Notes under the pieces: model-generated
Told to the model about the DNA's origin: nothing
Seen by the model: the letters and a program-made list of their open reading frames with translations, nothing else
The model's database searches: none
Position numbers and translations under genes: made by a program
Shown: in pieces, positions 27,889 through 36,345 of the stretch
Layout of the letters: each line of letters begins with the position of its first letter
Numbering within the stretch: position 1 is the first letter of the stretch
Source of the DNA: Patescibacteria group bacterium
GTDB taxonomy: Bacteria > Patescibacteriota > Patescibacteriia > Buchananbacterales > SURF-54
Direction: 5' to 3'
DNA: 49,219 nucleotides
Assembly: GCA_018818885.1 (NCBI GenBank)
Contig: JAHIRB010000021.1
Coordinates: 76,461-125,679, forward strand

Positions 27889-28797
27889 TTATATTTTATG
27901 CTGACTAAAAATTTGCTCTATCTTTTTTTCCCGCTCCTCTGGTTTAATATCCTCCCACTTTTCGCTTACATCATCAAAAAATTTACCCTGGGCTACTGCG
28001 GCAGATAAATCTCCCATTAAGCTATTCATTTGTTCTGGTTCAAGTTCATTATTTGCCTGCATAATTTTTTCAAAAAGATCTGCTCTCACGCTTACATCGT
28101 CGATATATTTTGAACGCATAATTGTTAATATGGAATATACATCAACCTCGTTATTTAGTAATTCTTCTAAGTCTGGTAATTCTTTATCAATACTTCCTTC
28201 TTTAACAAGCATAAGTGTATCTAGCTCATTACTATAAAACGGCCTCATTTGTAATTTATCTTTGTCTGGCATCTTTTCTCCATATTCGTCTATTAAATCG
28301 GTTTCTTCCTTTAAGGCTTTTAACACCGCCTCTTTAGTTATATTTTGATTTGTTTCTTGATCGATATTTCTTTGTGTAAATTCTTCTGCTAAGTCTGGCT
28401 GGCTAAGTATAAATTCGGCAATTTGCTCTACGTTGCTTGAGGATGTTTTATTAATTTTCCAAACATCAATAAGTTCTTTATTACGATTGATAAAATCAAT
28501 CACAGCTTGTTTTGATTCGTCTTTTTCTAAACGACCCAATATTCCTAAATAACCAATACAACGTTCTTTACCATATTCAATTTTTTCCAAATATTGACTA
28601 TTGGGGTCAGCTTCTATAATCTCTTCGAAAAATGTTTTTAGTTCTCCTTTAAATTCTGGATTATGGAAGGGAACAAAAGTGCTGTTGGCATCTTCTTTCA
28701 TGTGCGCGTACAAAACTTCTCTTGTGTTTTCTACAAGCTCTTGGCGCGTATACATTGTTTGTATACCTTTTATCATGTTAGTTGTATCGTTTACCAA
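27889..28797 (-). CDS. Hypothetical protein, probable 3' part of a frameshifted gene
   Basis: A 302-residue, acidic, helix-rich soluble protein with no recognised family. The frame stays open upstream of the first ATG, through the 41-bp gap and into the end of the 28839-29540 gene. The extra residues (LTLGESFDREGKNEKLVND) join smoothly in sense to the ...MLAYKI end of that gene, as in a nucleotidyltransferase-fold protein where an AYK-type helix is followed by K-D/N-D elements. One -1 shift near 28840-28846 would restore a single product of about 550 residues. It may be a true frameshift, a sequencing error, or two real genes. Confidence 0.6.
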   Translation of the reverse strand: MVNDTTNMIKGIQTMYTRQELVENTREVLYAHMKEDANSTFVPFHNPEFKGELKTFFEEIIEADPNSQYLEKIEYGKERCIGYLGILGRLEKDESKQAVIDFINRNKELIDVWKINKTSSSNVEQIAEFILSQPDLAEEFTQRNIDQETNQNITKEAVLKALKEETDLIDEYGEKMPDKDKLQMRPFYSNELDTLMLVKEGSIDKELPDLEELLNNEVDVYSILTIMRSKYIDDVSVRADLFEKIMQANNELEPEQMNSLMGDLSAAVAQGKFFDDVSEKWEDIKPEEREKKIEQIFSQHKI

Positions 28798-28838
28798 TTT
28801 TTCGTTTTTTCCCTCGCGGTCAAAACTTTCTCCTAAGG

Positions 28839-29540
28839 TTAAATTTTATATGCCAGCATCATCTTTGGCTCGGTTACAAAGACATCTTTGCCATCTACAT
28901 TAACTCTGGCAATACCTTTTTTTGGATCTATTGTAACCACGGTATCGCATTCTAGTTTTTCCTTTCCTCGCTCCATTTTTAAGGCTACTAAGGCTTCTTG
29001 AGGTATTGCATTTAAAGATAGCCCCTCTTCTCTGGAAATTGCACCTTCTTGTTTTAAATATTTGCTTTCTAAGGGTACAAAATCTATGTCACCAATTTTT
29101 CTGATTAATTTATTGAAATATTTCAGCGACTCAGAAGGAATTTCTTTTTTTTCTGTTGTCTCAACCTTTGGCAACGAGGTTTCATCAACAAGTTCAAATT
29201 CGCCGGCTTCCATTAAGGCCGACATTGCCAAAGAACCGCCAAGAGTATAGTTTAAATTGCCATCTTGGTCTTGTTGCGGATACTTTTCTACAAAGTATTC
29301 TAACAAATGTTTGGAGCCTTCTAGAATAGCTTCTTTAGATTCACCCTGGCGAAGTTTTTCCAATCGGTTTTTTCCGTCACTAGACTCTTGTGCAGCTTCT
29401 TGATATTGAGGGGTTTGCTTTTCCTGTTCTAAAATTTCTCTTCTTTTTTCTTTAGGCGTATTTTTTAGCTCTTTTGCTAGTTCTTCTCTATATTTCATTG
29501 CATCAAAATTTTCCATTGTATTTAAAAATTTTTTATTCAC
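28839..29540 (-). CDS. Nucleotidyltransferase-fold protein, 5' part
   Basis: A 233-residue protein. After a charged helical N-terminus (residues 10-60), YTLGGSLAMSALM (about 101-113) and, later, IRKIGDIDFVPL (about 146-157) form the GGS...DxD pattern of nucleotidyltransferases of the AbiEii/MNT type. It ends in MMLAYKI just where such proteins continue into a helical domain; see 27889-28797 for the probable frameshift. The listed start is GTG 29540, overlapping the cupin gene by 8 bp; an ATG eight codons later is an alternative. Activity is unproven. Confidence 0.6.
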   Translation of the reverse strand: MNKKFLNTMENFDAMKYREELAKELKNTPKEKRREILEQEKQTPQYQEAAQESSDGKNRLEKLRQGESKEAILEGSKHLLEYFVEKYPQQDQDGNLNYTLGGSLAMSALMEAGEFELVDETSLPKVETTEKKEIPSESLKYFNKLIRKIGDIDFVPLESKYLKQEGAISREEGLSLNAIPQEALVALKMERGKEKLECDTVVTIDPKKGIARVNVDGKDVFVTEPKMMLAYKI

Positions 29541-29937
29541 TCAACTCCCCTTCAAACTCCGCATCTTGCTTTTCAGCCTGCTCTTTGGTTTCTCTAACAA
29601 TTCCGTCTTTGTGATGAGGTGGAGTATAAAGTGTATAAAGTTGCAAACTTTCTGTTTGCGAAGTATTGATGACATTGTGCTTGGCACCAGAAGGAACAAT
29701 TACTGCATCGCCATCACCTACTTCGTATTCTGTTTCATTAATAATTACTTTACCTTGGCCTTTTTCAAAACGAAAAAACTGATCGTTTTCCTCGTGAACT
29801 TCTATGCCAATTTCTACACTTGGGGCAAGCGCCATTAGAACCAGTTGGCAATGCTTGGCTGTGTAGAGTACTTTACGAAAATTTTTGTTATCTTGCGTTA
29901 ATTTTTCGATGTTTTCTTTGTATCCTTTTTTTGCCAT
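29533..29937 (-). CDS. Cupin-domain protein
   Basis: A 134-residue single-domain cupin, like the small mannose-6-phosphate-isomerase-like cupins. Motif 1 is EIGIEVHEENDQFFRFEKGQG (about 41-61), with the metal ligands H, E and the trailing G, and motif 2 is VPSGAKHNVINTS (about 81-93). LYTLYTPPHHKDG near the end is characteristic of this subgroup. These proteins bind metal and small molecules; the substrate is unknown. It overlaps the next gene by 8 bp, so translation is coupled, and it follows the lipoprotein gene by about 20 bp. Confidence 0.88.
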   Translation of the reverse strand: MAKKGYKENIEKLTQDNKNFRKVLYTAKHCQLVLMALAPSVEIGIEVHEENDQFFRFEKGQGKVIINETEYEVGDGDAVIVPSGAKHNVINTSQTESLQLYTLYTPPHHKDGIVRETKEQAEKQDAEFEGELSE

Positions 29938-29957
29938 ATAATTTTTGCTATTAATAA

Positions 29958-31202
29958 TTAGTTATCTTTTGTTTGTTTCATCAATGTTTTACAACTATCA
30001 ACTAAAGATGCTGCTACACGTTCTTTTTCTTTACTTTCCCAACTATCTATTTCTTGCTGATATTGTGCAACCTGTGTTTCAATTTCTGCCAAACGCGCCT
30101 GGCGTGGGGCATTTGCTTCTATACTTGCTTTTAAAACATCGTCAATAACACCTTTTGTTAAATGCTGATCTCGTAAAATATTAATTTCTGCTGGAGTTAA
30201 ATCTGCAGAAGGTAGTGCAGCTAAGGTTGAACTTTTAACAAATTCCGTGGCAACTTTTATTGGATCACCTAAGCTATCTATTGCTTCTAAGGCAACGTTA
30301 GCACCAACTGACTTGGCTTTACCAGAAAGTTCTCTCGTATCTATGGCTAAGGCCGAGTTAGCAGGCGTTAATCCTTGTACCACTTTTAGGCCAGCACCAA
30401 CTGTTTCCACTGTTGCACCAGTGGTTAATAAAGTTGAATATGAACTACCTAAACCTTTTGCATTTTGGATGGTGGAATAAGTAATCCACGAAAGTCTCCA
30501 AAAAGATTTTAGTAAATTAGTTTTGATGTTTTGTACTAACGCCTCACGATACTCTCCTAGCACACCTTGCATTTGGGTTTCTAATTCAATATCTCGTTCA
30601 AGTTCAAAACCTTCTGCCATCAAATCAATCATTGCGTCATATGCTACTAGTGCATTCTGCGCTTCGTAACTTCGCTCATCATAATCTAAACGTTCGTCGA
30701 TATCTGAATACTTTTTCCAGTCACGGTCATATTCATCTTGTTTTAGAGTACAATCTTCGTTATACGGTCCGTCTGGTAGTTTTGTCTCTTCATCTTCTTC
30801 CTCTTCGTCTAGCCCCTCACTGTCATCAACACAACCATCTTCACTTGCCGTATAACCATCCTCACAATAGTTACAAGTGTCATTCTCTATGTAAGCATTT
30901 TGGATGACACACGTTGTTATAAATGCCTCAAACTTTTCATCTAACCACTTTTTATATTCACTTTGTACATACTTATTTGCTTCTTTTTGATCCATACCAA
31001 TGGCATCACAATATTCATCGTGAAAAGCACATTTACAGTATTGAAAATTTATTTCTACCCCACAAAAGTCATCTTTAATATCTGGTTTGATAAAACTTTC
31101 ACTTCTACTTACCCCCTTACCCTTGCAACCAGCCAAAAGAAGTAAACAAACTACTCCTAAGAAGATTAATTTTTTGTATTGTGGGGAAGAAAATTTATTC
31201 AT
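29958..31202 (-). CDS. Lipoprotein, Cys-rich then helical
   Basis: A 414-residue exported lipoprotein: basic N-terminus, hydrophobic core and lipobox LLLLAGC with the lipidated Cys at residue 26. A Cys-rich segment follows (CGVEINFQYCKCAFHDEYC and CNYCEDGYTASEDGC, about 43-132), then an acidic low-complexity stretch (EGLDEEEEDEETK). The second half is a long alanine-rich helical region ending in a coiled coil (about 360-410). No family recognised; it may be a surface stalk or a secretion/pilus accessory protein. It is in an apparent operon with a small membrane protein gene 3 bp upstream and the cupin gene downstream. Confidence 0.72.
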   Translation of the reverse strand: MNKFSSPQYKKLIFLGVVCLLLLAGCKGKGVSRSESFIKPDIKDDFCGVEINFQYCKCAFHDEYCDAIGMDQKEANKYVQSEYKKWLDEKFEAFITTCVIQNAYIENDTCNYCEDGYTASEDGCVDDSEGLDEEEEDEETKLPDGPYNEDCTLKQDEYDRDWKKYSDIDERLDYDERSYEAQNALVAYDAMIDLMAEGFELERDIELETQMQGVLGEYREALVQNIKTNLLKSFWRLSWITYSTIQNAKGLGSSYSTLLTTGATVETVGAGLKVVQGLTPANSALAIDTRELSGKAKSVGANVALEAIDSLGDPIKVATEFVKSSTLAALPSADLTPAEINILRDQHLTKGVIDDVLKASIEANAPRQARLAEIETQVAQYQQEIDSWESKEKERVAASLVDSCKTLMKQTKDN

Positions 31203-31205
31203 AAT

Positions 31206-31583
31206 TTATTTTTTAAAACTTTTCAATATAAAAAATCTGGTATAAAAAAATGCTATAGCAGTATAAATAACTCCTTCCAATATGATGTCTAAATTTCTGA
31301 AAAAAATAAAATAAGCGATATAAATACCTCCAGATATAATTGCTAGCCTTTTACTTACATCTACTGCATCTTCGGGCACAAACTTCTTTTTTAGTATGCT
31401 TAGGGTTAAATGAAATGCTATCAAAGCTAACACCCCTGCTAAAATCGATTCAACTATAATATTTTCTGCAATACTACCAAAAAGAATAAAACCAATCACA
31501 AATAAAGGAATAGATATTATAATTACTAACACGATAATTAAAAATGACTTTAAACCTATTTTGTTTTTTACTTTATTATCCAT
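31206..31583 (-). CDS. Small membrane protein, 125 residues
   Basis: A four-helix membrane protein (about 13-35, 38-60, 78-94 and 98-118) with short basic loops and ends. No family is recognised. It lies 3 bp upstream of the lipoprotein gene, so the two are translated in close succession and are probably linked in function. Confidence 0.65.
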   Translation of the reverse strand: MDNKVKNKIGLKSFLIIVLVIIISIPLFVIGFILFGSIAENIIVESILAGVLALIAFHLTLSILKKKFVPEDAVDVSKRLAIISGGIYIAYFIFFRNLDIILEGVIYTAIAFFYTRFFILKSFKK

Positions 31584-31607
31584 AATTTTTATTTTTTAAT
31601 TTTTTTA

Positions 31608-31632
31608 AAACGAGGTCATTGCAACCTCGTTC
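31608..31632 (-). terminator. Terminator after the dnaN-side hypothetical gene
   Basis: AACGAGGT (31609-31616) / ACCTCGTT (31624-31631); on the minus strand followed by TTAAAAAAATT. It separates the dnaA-dnaN unit from the membrane/lipoprotein operon. Confidence 0.7.
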
Positions 31633-31660
31633 TTAATATCATTATATAAACATTAATTTA

Positions 31661-32221
31661 TTAAATAACCTGGATAGAATACTCTATTGTATCTGGCTTT
31701 GTAGGCGAAGGAATTGAATCAACTACAACACTTATTCCGGCCTCTTCCATTATACTTGCGATTATTTCTTTTTTGTCACTACCGCTATCATCATATATTT
31801 TTATTGAGGTTCCTCGCGAAGATCCTTTTAGTTCTTCAATTGCTTTTGTGATTCCCTCAACTTGTTCTTTGATCTTAGGTTTTTCTTCTTGACCTGAGTT
31901 TGCCAAAGGACTTGCTTCTTCTGCTTGAGATAAAAGCTCTTCAACAATCCTTTTTGCTACTAACAAATCCATTGAGGCTTTTTTTATTAATTCATTTTCT
32001 GATTCTTTACATTCAGCAAAGAAAGTTGCTAATTCTTTATTTAACTCTTCCCTGACTTTTTGTATTGCTTTGATCTTATTATCTTCAAGCCCATGAATAA
32101 TAATTCGATACTTTTGTTTATCTTCCAATGCTTGGGCAACTAGCTCATCAACTTTTGCATCTTTTTCTGCTATCCCCGGGATAGTATCTTCAATGTGTTG
32201 TGGCTGTTCTTGTTCTGTCAT
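31661..32221 (-). CDS. Hypothetical acidic coiled-coil protein downstream of dnaN
   Basis: A 186-residue Glu/Lys-rich soluble protein, largely helical (about 20-100 is probable coiled coil). A C-terminal alpha/beta-looking piece (residues about 135-186) has KIYDDSGSDKKEI and TIEYSIQVI. No family recognised. It starts 4 bp after dnaN on the same strand, so it is cotranscribed with dnaN. A role at the replication fork is possible from position only. Confidence 0.65.
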   Translation of the reverse strand: MTEQEQPQHIEDTIPGIAEKDAKVDELVAQALEDKQKYRIIIHGLEDNKIKAIQKVREELNKELATFFAECKESENELIKKASMDLLVAKRIVEELLSQAEEASPLANSGQEEKPKIKEQVEGITKAIEELKGSSRGTSIKIYDDSGSDKKEIIASIMEEAGISVVVDSIPSPTKPDTIEYSIQVI

Positions 32222-32225
32222 AATT

Positions 32226-33359
32226 TTATTGCTTGATCGGCATTACTATATAAATATAATCTTTGTCCTGTGATTTTAGAACACATGGGTTAGAACTATC
32301 ATTCATTTCTAATGCTACGTCATCACTTTCCATCACCGCCAACCCATCAAGCAGATATTTATAATTTACTACAATATTATTTTCTTCTCCTTCTAATTTT
32401 GCGTCGAGTTCGGAAATATTTTCTCCTAGCTGATTATTAGTAGAACTTACAATTAATTTTTTACCTGCTACTGAAAAATCTAAGTTAACATCATAAATGC
32501 CAGACCGTGTGAACAAGCTGGCTGTCTTGGTTGCTTTCACCAATTCTTGTTTATCTAAACTAGCTTTAGTTTTGTTTTGTTCTGGAATTATTTGTCTGTA
32601 ATCTGGGTACTGTCCTTCTACCAACCGCGAAATTAGTTCGATGTTATCTACCACAAATAAAATCTGGTTTTCTGTTATATAAAGTTTTACATTTTCGATA
32701 TTTTCTATTGCACTTGGGTCTTTAAAGCTAGAAAGTATTCTTAAAATTTCTTGCATTGTTCTTGCTGGCACAATTACTTTTGTTTCTTTTCCACCTTTTA
32801 TTTTAATGGTTTTTTCTGCTAAACGATAAGAATCTGTTGCTGCTAAGGTCAATTGATCACCTGCTACAGAAAGCAAAACTCCAGAAATTTCTGGACGCGT
32901 TTCAGAGGCGGCCACCGCAAATATTGTTTGGGAAATTGCTTGGCGTAATTCACTGGCACTAACAGTTACTGGGTTTTTTTTATCAATTTCTGGAATTAAT
33001 GGAAAATCATTTGATGACGCTCCTTTGATTTTTGTAGAATAATTTTCGCATTTAATATTTAGTGTGCCTTCTTTATCCTCTTCTTCCAATACTTCTAAAT
33101 TTACATTTTTCTTGGGTAATAAATTTACATAGTCAGCCAATAAACGTGATTGTACGGTGAAAGATCCGTCTTTTTCTACCTTACCCCTAATTACACACGT
33201 TACTCCTATTTCTAAATTAGTTGATAAAAGTTTTATACTCCCGCCTTCAGCCTTAATTAAAATATTATTTAAAATTGGCAAGCTCGTGCTCTTGGCTGCT
33301 ACATGGCTTACCACTAAAAGTCCTTGGTTTAAATTTTCTTGTGTTGCGGAGAGTTTCAT
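32226..33359 (-). CDS. dnaN: DNA polymerase III subunit beta (sliding clamp)
   Basis: A 377-residue beta clamp with the three repeated domains. MKLSATQENLNQGLLVVSHVA at the start, EGQYPDYRQIIP (about 243-254) and a C-terminal hydrophobic MPIKQ end with the YIYIVMPI strand are family marks. It forms the ring that tethers DNA polymerase to DNA. Length is normal (365-380). It lies downstream of dnaA on the same strand, with 282 bp between them. No Shine-Dalgarno site; a TATAAT about 10 nt upstream of the ATG suggests a nearly leaderless message. Confidence 0.97.
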   Translation of the reverse strand: MKLSATQENLNQGLLVVSHVAAKSTSLPILNNILIKAEGGSIKLLSTNLEIGVTCVIRGKVEKDGSFTVQSRLLADYVNLLPKKNVNLEVLEEEDKEGTLNIKCENYSTKIKGASSNDFPLIPEIDKKNPVTVSASELRQAISQTIFAVAASETRPEISGVLLSVAGDQLTLAATDSYRLAEKTIKIKGGKETKVIVPARTMQEILRILSSFKDPSAIENIENVKLYITENQILFVVDNIELISRLVEGQYPDYRQIIPEQNKTKASLDKQELVKATKTASLFTRSGIYDVNLDFSVAGKKLIVSSTNNQLGENISELDAKLEGEENNIVVNYKYLLDGLAVMESDDVALEMNDSSNPCVLKSQDKDYIYIVMPIKQ

Positions 33360-33641
33360 AGTAGTTATATTATAGTTTATTTATTTAATAGTAATAGTAA
33401 TAAGGGGTGTTGATATGTTGAGAAGTTAATATTTTGTTTTTGTTGTGCGGTTTTTTTGGGGTGCCTGTGTTAGGAAACACTTAGTAAATATTTGGATAAA
33501 AGTTAGTGAAGGTGTGTATAGGTTTTGGAAATTTTATTTTTTGAAATTTAGTGTCAACAACCTCGGGATAGATGTAGTGTTTCGTCAACATGTTATATAT
33601 GACATGTAGTATGTTATATGAAACTTACCAACACGTTACCA
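33360..33641. other. dnaA-dnaN intergenic region with near-match DnaA boxes
   Basis: A 282-bp T-rich gap on the plus strand. TGTGTATAG (near 33514) and a TTTATCCAA-like word (rc near 33494) are one-off DnaA boxes. ATGTTATAT is repeated directly (about 33590 and 33612) with ACATG/CATGT between. A minor origin element is possible, but the dnaA-rpmH gap carries better boxes. Confidence 0.4.
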
Positions 33642-35009
33642 TTAAGTATTATACAGTCTCTCCCGGATAAGGGTGACATCTTGTTTCATCTTTTCGTCTT
33701 CGTCTACAGCTTTAGAAATTTTTAAATAAGCATGCATAGCAGTAGTGTGATCTCGATTTCCAATTTCTTGTCCAATAGAAGGATAAGAAGTTTTTATTTC
33801 TTCGCGCATTAAGTACATAATAATTTGTCTGGGTACTGCTAAACTTTTTTTTCTGCAAGAACCAAGAACATCTTCGATAGCTATGTCGTAAAAAGTTGTT
33901 ACTATATTTATGATCTGTTTAGGTGTTAAGGAACGTTTTTGCTGCCTAGAAGTTAAAGAAGCAAGAATTGTTTTAGCTGATTCTAGTGTTGGTTTTGTGT
34001 TTGATAATTGGTGTGTAGCAATTAGCTTGTTTAATGCACCTTCTAGTTCTCTAACATTGTTTTGTATTGTAGTTGCTAGATAATTTAAAGTTTCTTTATC
34101 TAATTTGCATTCTTTATCAAAACACTTATATTCTAAAATAGCAAGGCGTGTTTCAAAATCTGGAATAGCGATATCTGCAGTCATCCCCCATTCAAAGCGA
34201 GAGACAAGGCGTTGTTCTAAAGCAGGTATTGCTTTTGGAGGCCTGTCCGAAGTTAAAATAATTTGTTTGTTAGCTTGATGTAAATCGTTAAAGGTATGGA
34301 AAAATGCTTCTTGGGTTCCTTCTTTGCCTGCTAAAAATTGAACGTCATCAATCAACAATACGTCTTGTGAGCGATAAATATTTTTAAATTGACTTGGTTT
34401 ATTGTTAGAAATCGCTTGGATAAAATCGTTGGTAAACTTTTCGCAACTAACATAAAGAACTTTTTTGTTTGGATAATTTTCTAACACTTTATTACCAACC
34501 GCTTGCAACAGATGGGTCTTTCCCAAACCTACACCACCGTAAATAAAAAGAGGATTGTAAACATCCCCTGGCTTGGTTGCTACTGCAGTAGCAGCGGCTT
34601 GTGCTAGTTCGTTACCCTTTCCGATGACAAAGTTAGAAAAGGCATATTTTTTGTTTAGGCCAGAAGCATCAACTACTTCTATTGTAGAAGAGACTGCTGG
34701 TGCTTGTGTTTGTGCTTCTTCTTCGAGTTCGCCTAAAATATCAGTAGTTGCATCAACAGGTATTGTTTCTACCTTGTATTCAATTCTCTTGATTTGGTTT
34801 TCAGAACTTTTTTGTAGAGCTTTTAAAATTATTGAATGATATTTTTTTTCTAACCAAGTTTTTGTAAAAGTATTTGGGACACCAATGATAATTTTTTCTT
34901 CTTCTTGTATTGATATAAAAGTACTCTTAAACCATGTAGTAAAATTAGCTTTGCTAAGAGTGAGTTCAAGTTCACCTAAAGTCGATTGCCAGAGTTGTTT
35001 AGTATCCAT
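33642..35009 (-). CDS. dnaA: Chromosomal replication initiator DnaA
   Basis: A 455-residue initiator with all four domains: N-terminal DnaB/partner domain (1-85), a short linker, AAA+ core with Walker A YGGVGLGKTHLL (about 158-169), Walker B VLLIDDVQFL, and the C-terminal DNA-binding signature GNRDHTTAMHA (about 424-434). It binds DnaA boxes and opens the origin. Length is normal. The gene has no Shine-Dalgarno site. A candidate promoter at 35148-35176 fires away from the rpmH promoter, with DnaA boxes in its leader, consistent with autoregulation. Confidence 0.98.
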   Translation of the reverse strand: MDTKQLWQSTLGELELTLSKANFTTWFKSTFISIQEEEKIIIGVPNTFTKTWLEKKYHSIILKALQKSSENQIKRIEYKVETIPVDATTDILGELEEEAQTQAPAVSSTIEVVDASGLNKKYAFSNFVIGKGNELAQAAATAVATKPGDVYNPLFIYGGVGLGKTHLLQAVGNKVLENYPNKKVLYVSCEKFTNDFIQAISNNKPSQFKNIYRSQDVLLIDDVQFLAGKEGTQEAFFHTFNDLHQANKQIILTSDRPPKAIPALEQRLVSRFEWGMTADIAIPDFETRLAILEYKCFDKECKLDKETLNYLATTIQNNVRELEGALNKLIATHQLSNTKPTLESAKTILASLTSRQQKRSLTPKQIINIVTTFYDIAIEDVLGSCRKKSLAVPRQIIMYLMREEIKTSYPSIGQEIGNRDHTTAMHAYLKISKAVDEDEKMKQDVTLIRERLYNT

Positions 35010-35147
35010 AGGCTGCTTTTTAGTTTAAAAATTATTTATTATTTTATTTTGATTTGATACGACGTATTATATCACGTATAAGGGTTAAGAAACATGGTTT
35101 AAAGAAAGTTAATATGTGTATATTCTGTTGAACATCTGTGTATAATG

Positions 35148-35176
35148 TATTTATCATATATACAAACTTTAGTCAA
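35148..35176 (-). promoter_or_regulatory. Promoter towards dnaA
   Basis: On the minus strand TTGACT (35176-35171), 17-nt spacer, TAAATA (35153-35148). Its -35 is one half of the 16-bp palindrome AGTCAAGGCGTTGACT-type sequence at 35171-35186. A DnaA box lies just downstream of the -10. Confidence 0.6.
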
Positions 35177-35180
35177 GGCG

Positions 35181-35209
35181 TTGACTAATTAGAAATTAAC
35201 CAGTAGAAT
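35181..35209 (+). promoter_or_regulatory. Promoter of the rpmH operon
   Basis: TTGACT (35181-35186), 17-nt spacer, TAGAAT (35204-35209); the predicted start is near 35216, giving a leader of about 130 nt. Confidence 0.7.
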
Positions 35210-35345
35210 ATATACTGTCGTAGTACAAATTACGAATCAATACGAATATATGAATCAATAGAACGGATCCGGTATTTGTAGATTAATATTATTAGTAATA
35301 AAATTTGTAATTTGTATATTCGTATGAATAAGTAATTCGTAATTT

Positions 35346-35483
35346 ATGCCTAAAAGAACATTTCAACCAAAAACAAGAAGAGCCAAGAGAAAACACGGCT
35401 TTAAAGCCAGAATGAGCACCAGTACAGGACGCAATGTGCTTAAAAATAGAAGAGCCAAGGGGCGCAAAAAATTAAGTGCCTAA
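35346..35483 (+). CDS. rpmH: 50S ribosomal protein L34
   Basis: A 45-residue frame from ATG 35346 to TAA 35481-35483. [19 protein letters not shown] and [22 protein letters not shown] are the conserved L34 sequence. It is first in the classical rpmH-rnpA-yidD-yidC order next to dnaA. rnpA begins 9 bp after its stop. Confidence 0.98.
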   Translation: MPKRTFQPKTRRAKRKHGFKARMSTSTGRNVLKNRRAKGRKKLSA

Positions 35484-35492
35484 TTTTTTAAT

Positions 35493-35831
35493 ATGTTAGC
35501 TAAAATCAACCGCTTAGCTAAACAAAAAGATTTTGACCACGTCTTTAAACGTGGTAAATCAGTTTTTTCTGCAAATTTAAAGTTACGTTTTGTTAGAAAC
35601 GAACTAAAAAATTCTAGATTTGCTTTTGTTGTTTCCAATAAAATTTCTAAAAAAGCAACAGTGCGCAATAGGATAAGACGACAACTTTCAGAAATAGTTA
35701 GAACAAATCTTACAACAATCAAAAAAGGCAATGATGTTGTGGTAGTAGTTAAGCAAACCATCTTAAAGAAAGATTTTGAACAAATCACCAACGAATTACT
35801 AACAAATTTAAAAAAAGCCAAGTTATCATAA
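35493..35831 (+). CDS. rnpA: Ribonuclease P protein component
   Basis: A 112-residue basic protein. [21 protein letters not shown] at the start and [18 protein letters not shown] (about 49-66, the RNR motif) are family marks. It assists RNase P RNA in maturing tRNA 5' ends. It lies 9 bp downstream of rpmH and 4 bp upstream of yidD. Confidence 0.96.
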   Translation: MLAKINRLAKQKDFDHVFKRGKSVFSANLKLRFVRNELKNSRFAFVVSNKISKKATVRNRIRRQLSEIVRTNLTTIKKGNDVVVVVKQTILKKDFEQITNELLTNLKKAKLS

Positions 35832-35835
35832 CAAA

Positions 35836-36093
35836 ATGTCAAATTACTTTTCAATATATATAAAGTTGTTTGTTTTAAAACTAATAAAGTTGTATCAAAA
35901 AACGCTTTCCTTTGATCATGGAGTGCTAAGTTATCTGTACCCCGGAGGATTTTGTCGATATAGACCCACTTGTTCAGAATATGGCTATCAAGCTATTGAA
36001 AAACATGGAGTAATCAAGGGTGGCGTGATGACATTTTGGAGAGTTTTGAGATGTAACCCGTTCAGTAAGGGCGGCCATGATCCAATTAAATGA
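35836..36093 (+). CDS. yidD: Membrane protein insertion efficiency factor YidD
   Basis: An 85-residue protein with an amphipathic N-terminus, then [19 protein letters not shown] (about 40-58), [18 protein letters not shown] at the end; these are the YidD signature with its three Cys. It supports YidC-dependent insertion of membrane proteins. yidC itself is 650 bp further on, separated by two minus-strand genes. Confidence 0.96.
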   Translation: MSNYFSIYIKLFVLKLIKLYQKTLSFDHGVLSYLYPGGFCRYRPTCSEYGYQAIEKHGVIKGGVMTFWRVLRCNPFSKGGHDPIK

Positions 36094-36102
36094 AAAAGCT
36101 GC

Positions 36103-36336
36103 TCAGCTTGAATCAATGCCGAGCAGCCTAGCTACCTCGTCAACGCGGTGACCATAGAATTTATGCTGTGCTTGCGGGTGAGTGGTTTTGGTGGTCCAAT
36201 GTCGTGATACTGGGGTGCTTTTATCGCCGAATTCTATCACGATGTCTTCACCACCAGGCTCAGTTTGGACAGTTACAATTATGTTACCTAACAGAATTGG
36301 TTCACCTGCCACAAAAATTGTTGAAGAACCCATCAT
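36103..36336 (-). CDS. Hypothetical protein, 77 residues
   Basis: Not recognised. A beta-rich small protein (IFVAGEPILLGNIIVTVQTEPGG-type strands) with a His-rich centre (HWTTKTTHPQAQHKF) and a helical end. The start is set by AAGGAGG 5 nt before the ATG. It is on the minus strand inside the otherwise plus-strand rpmH-yidC operon, 9 bp downstream of a sister gene on the same strand (36346-36681). Confidence 0.65.
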   Translation of the reverse strand: MMGSSTIFVAGEPILLGNIIVTVQTEPGGEDIVIEFGDKSTPVSRHWTTKTTHPQAQHKFYGHRVDEVARLLGIDSS

Positions 36337-36345
36337 TGTCCCTCC

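Larger units (their letters stand above)
35010..35345. other. Probable origin region between dnaA and rpmH
   Basis: A 336-bp AT-rich gap between divergent genes. A perfect DnaA box TGTGTATAA lies at 35137-35145 and a near box TGTGTATAT at 35115-35123. The right half has inverted ATTCGTA/TACGAAT words (about 35235-35345). Gene direction flips here (dnaA/dnaN left, rpmH operon right), as at a bidirectional origin. Only two good boxes were found, so the exact origin is unsettled. Confidence 0.6.

Noticed and set aside
28839-28860. Programmed -1 ribosomal frameshift
   Set aside because: No slippery heptamer in the correct phase and no clear downstream stem-loop; a simple mutation or base error is more likely.
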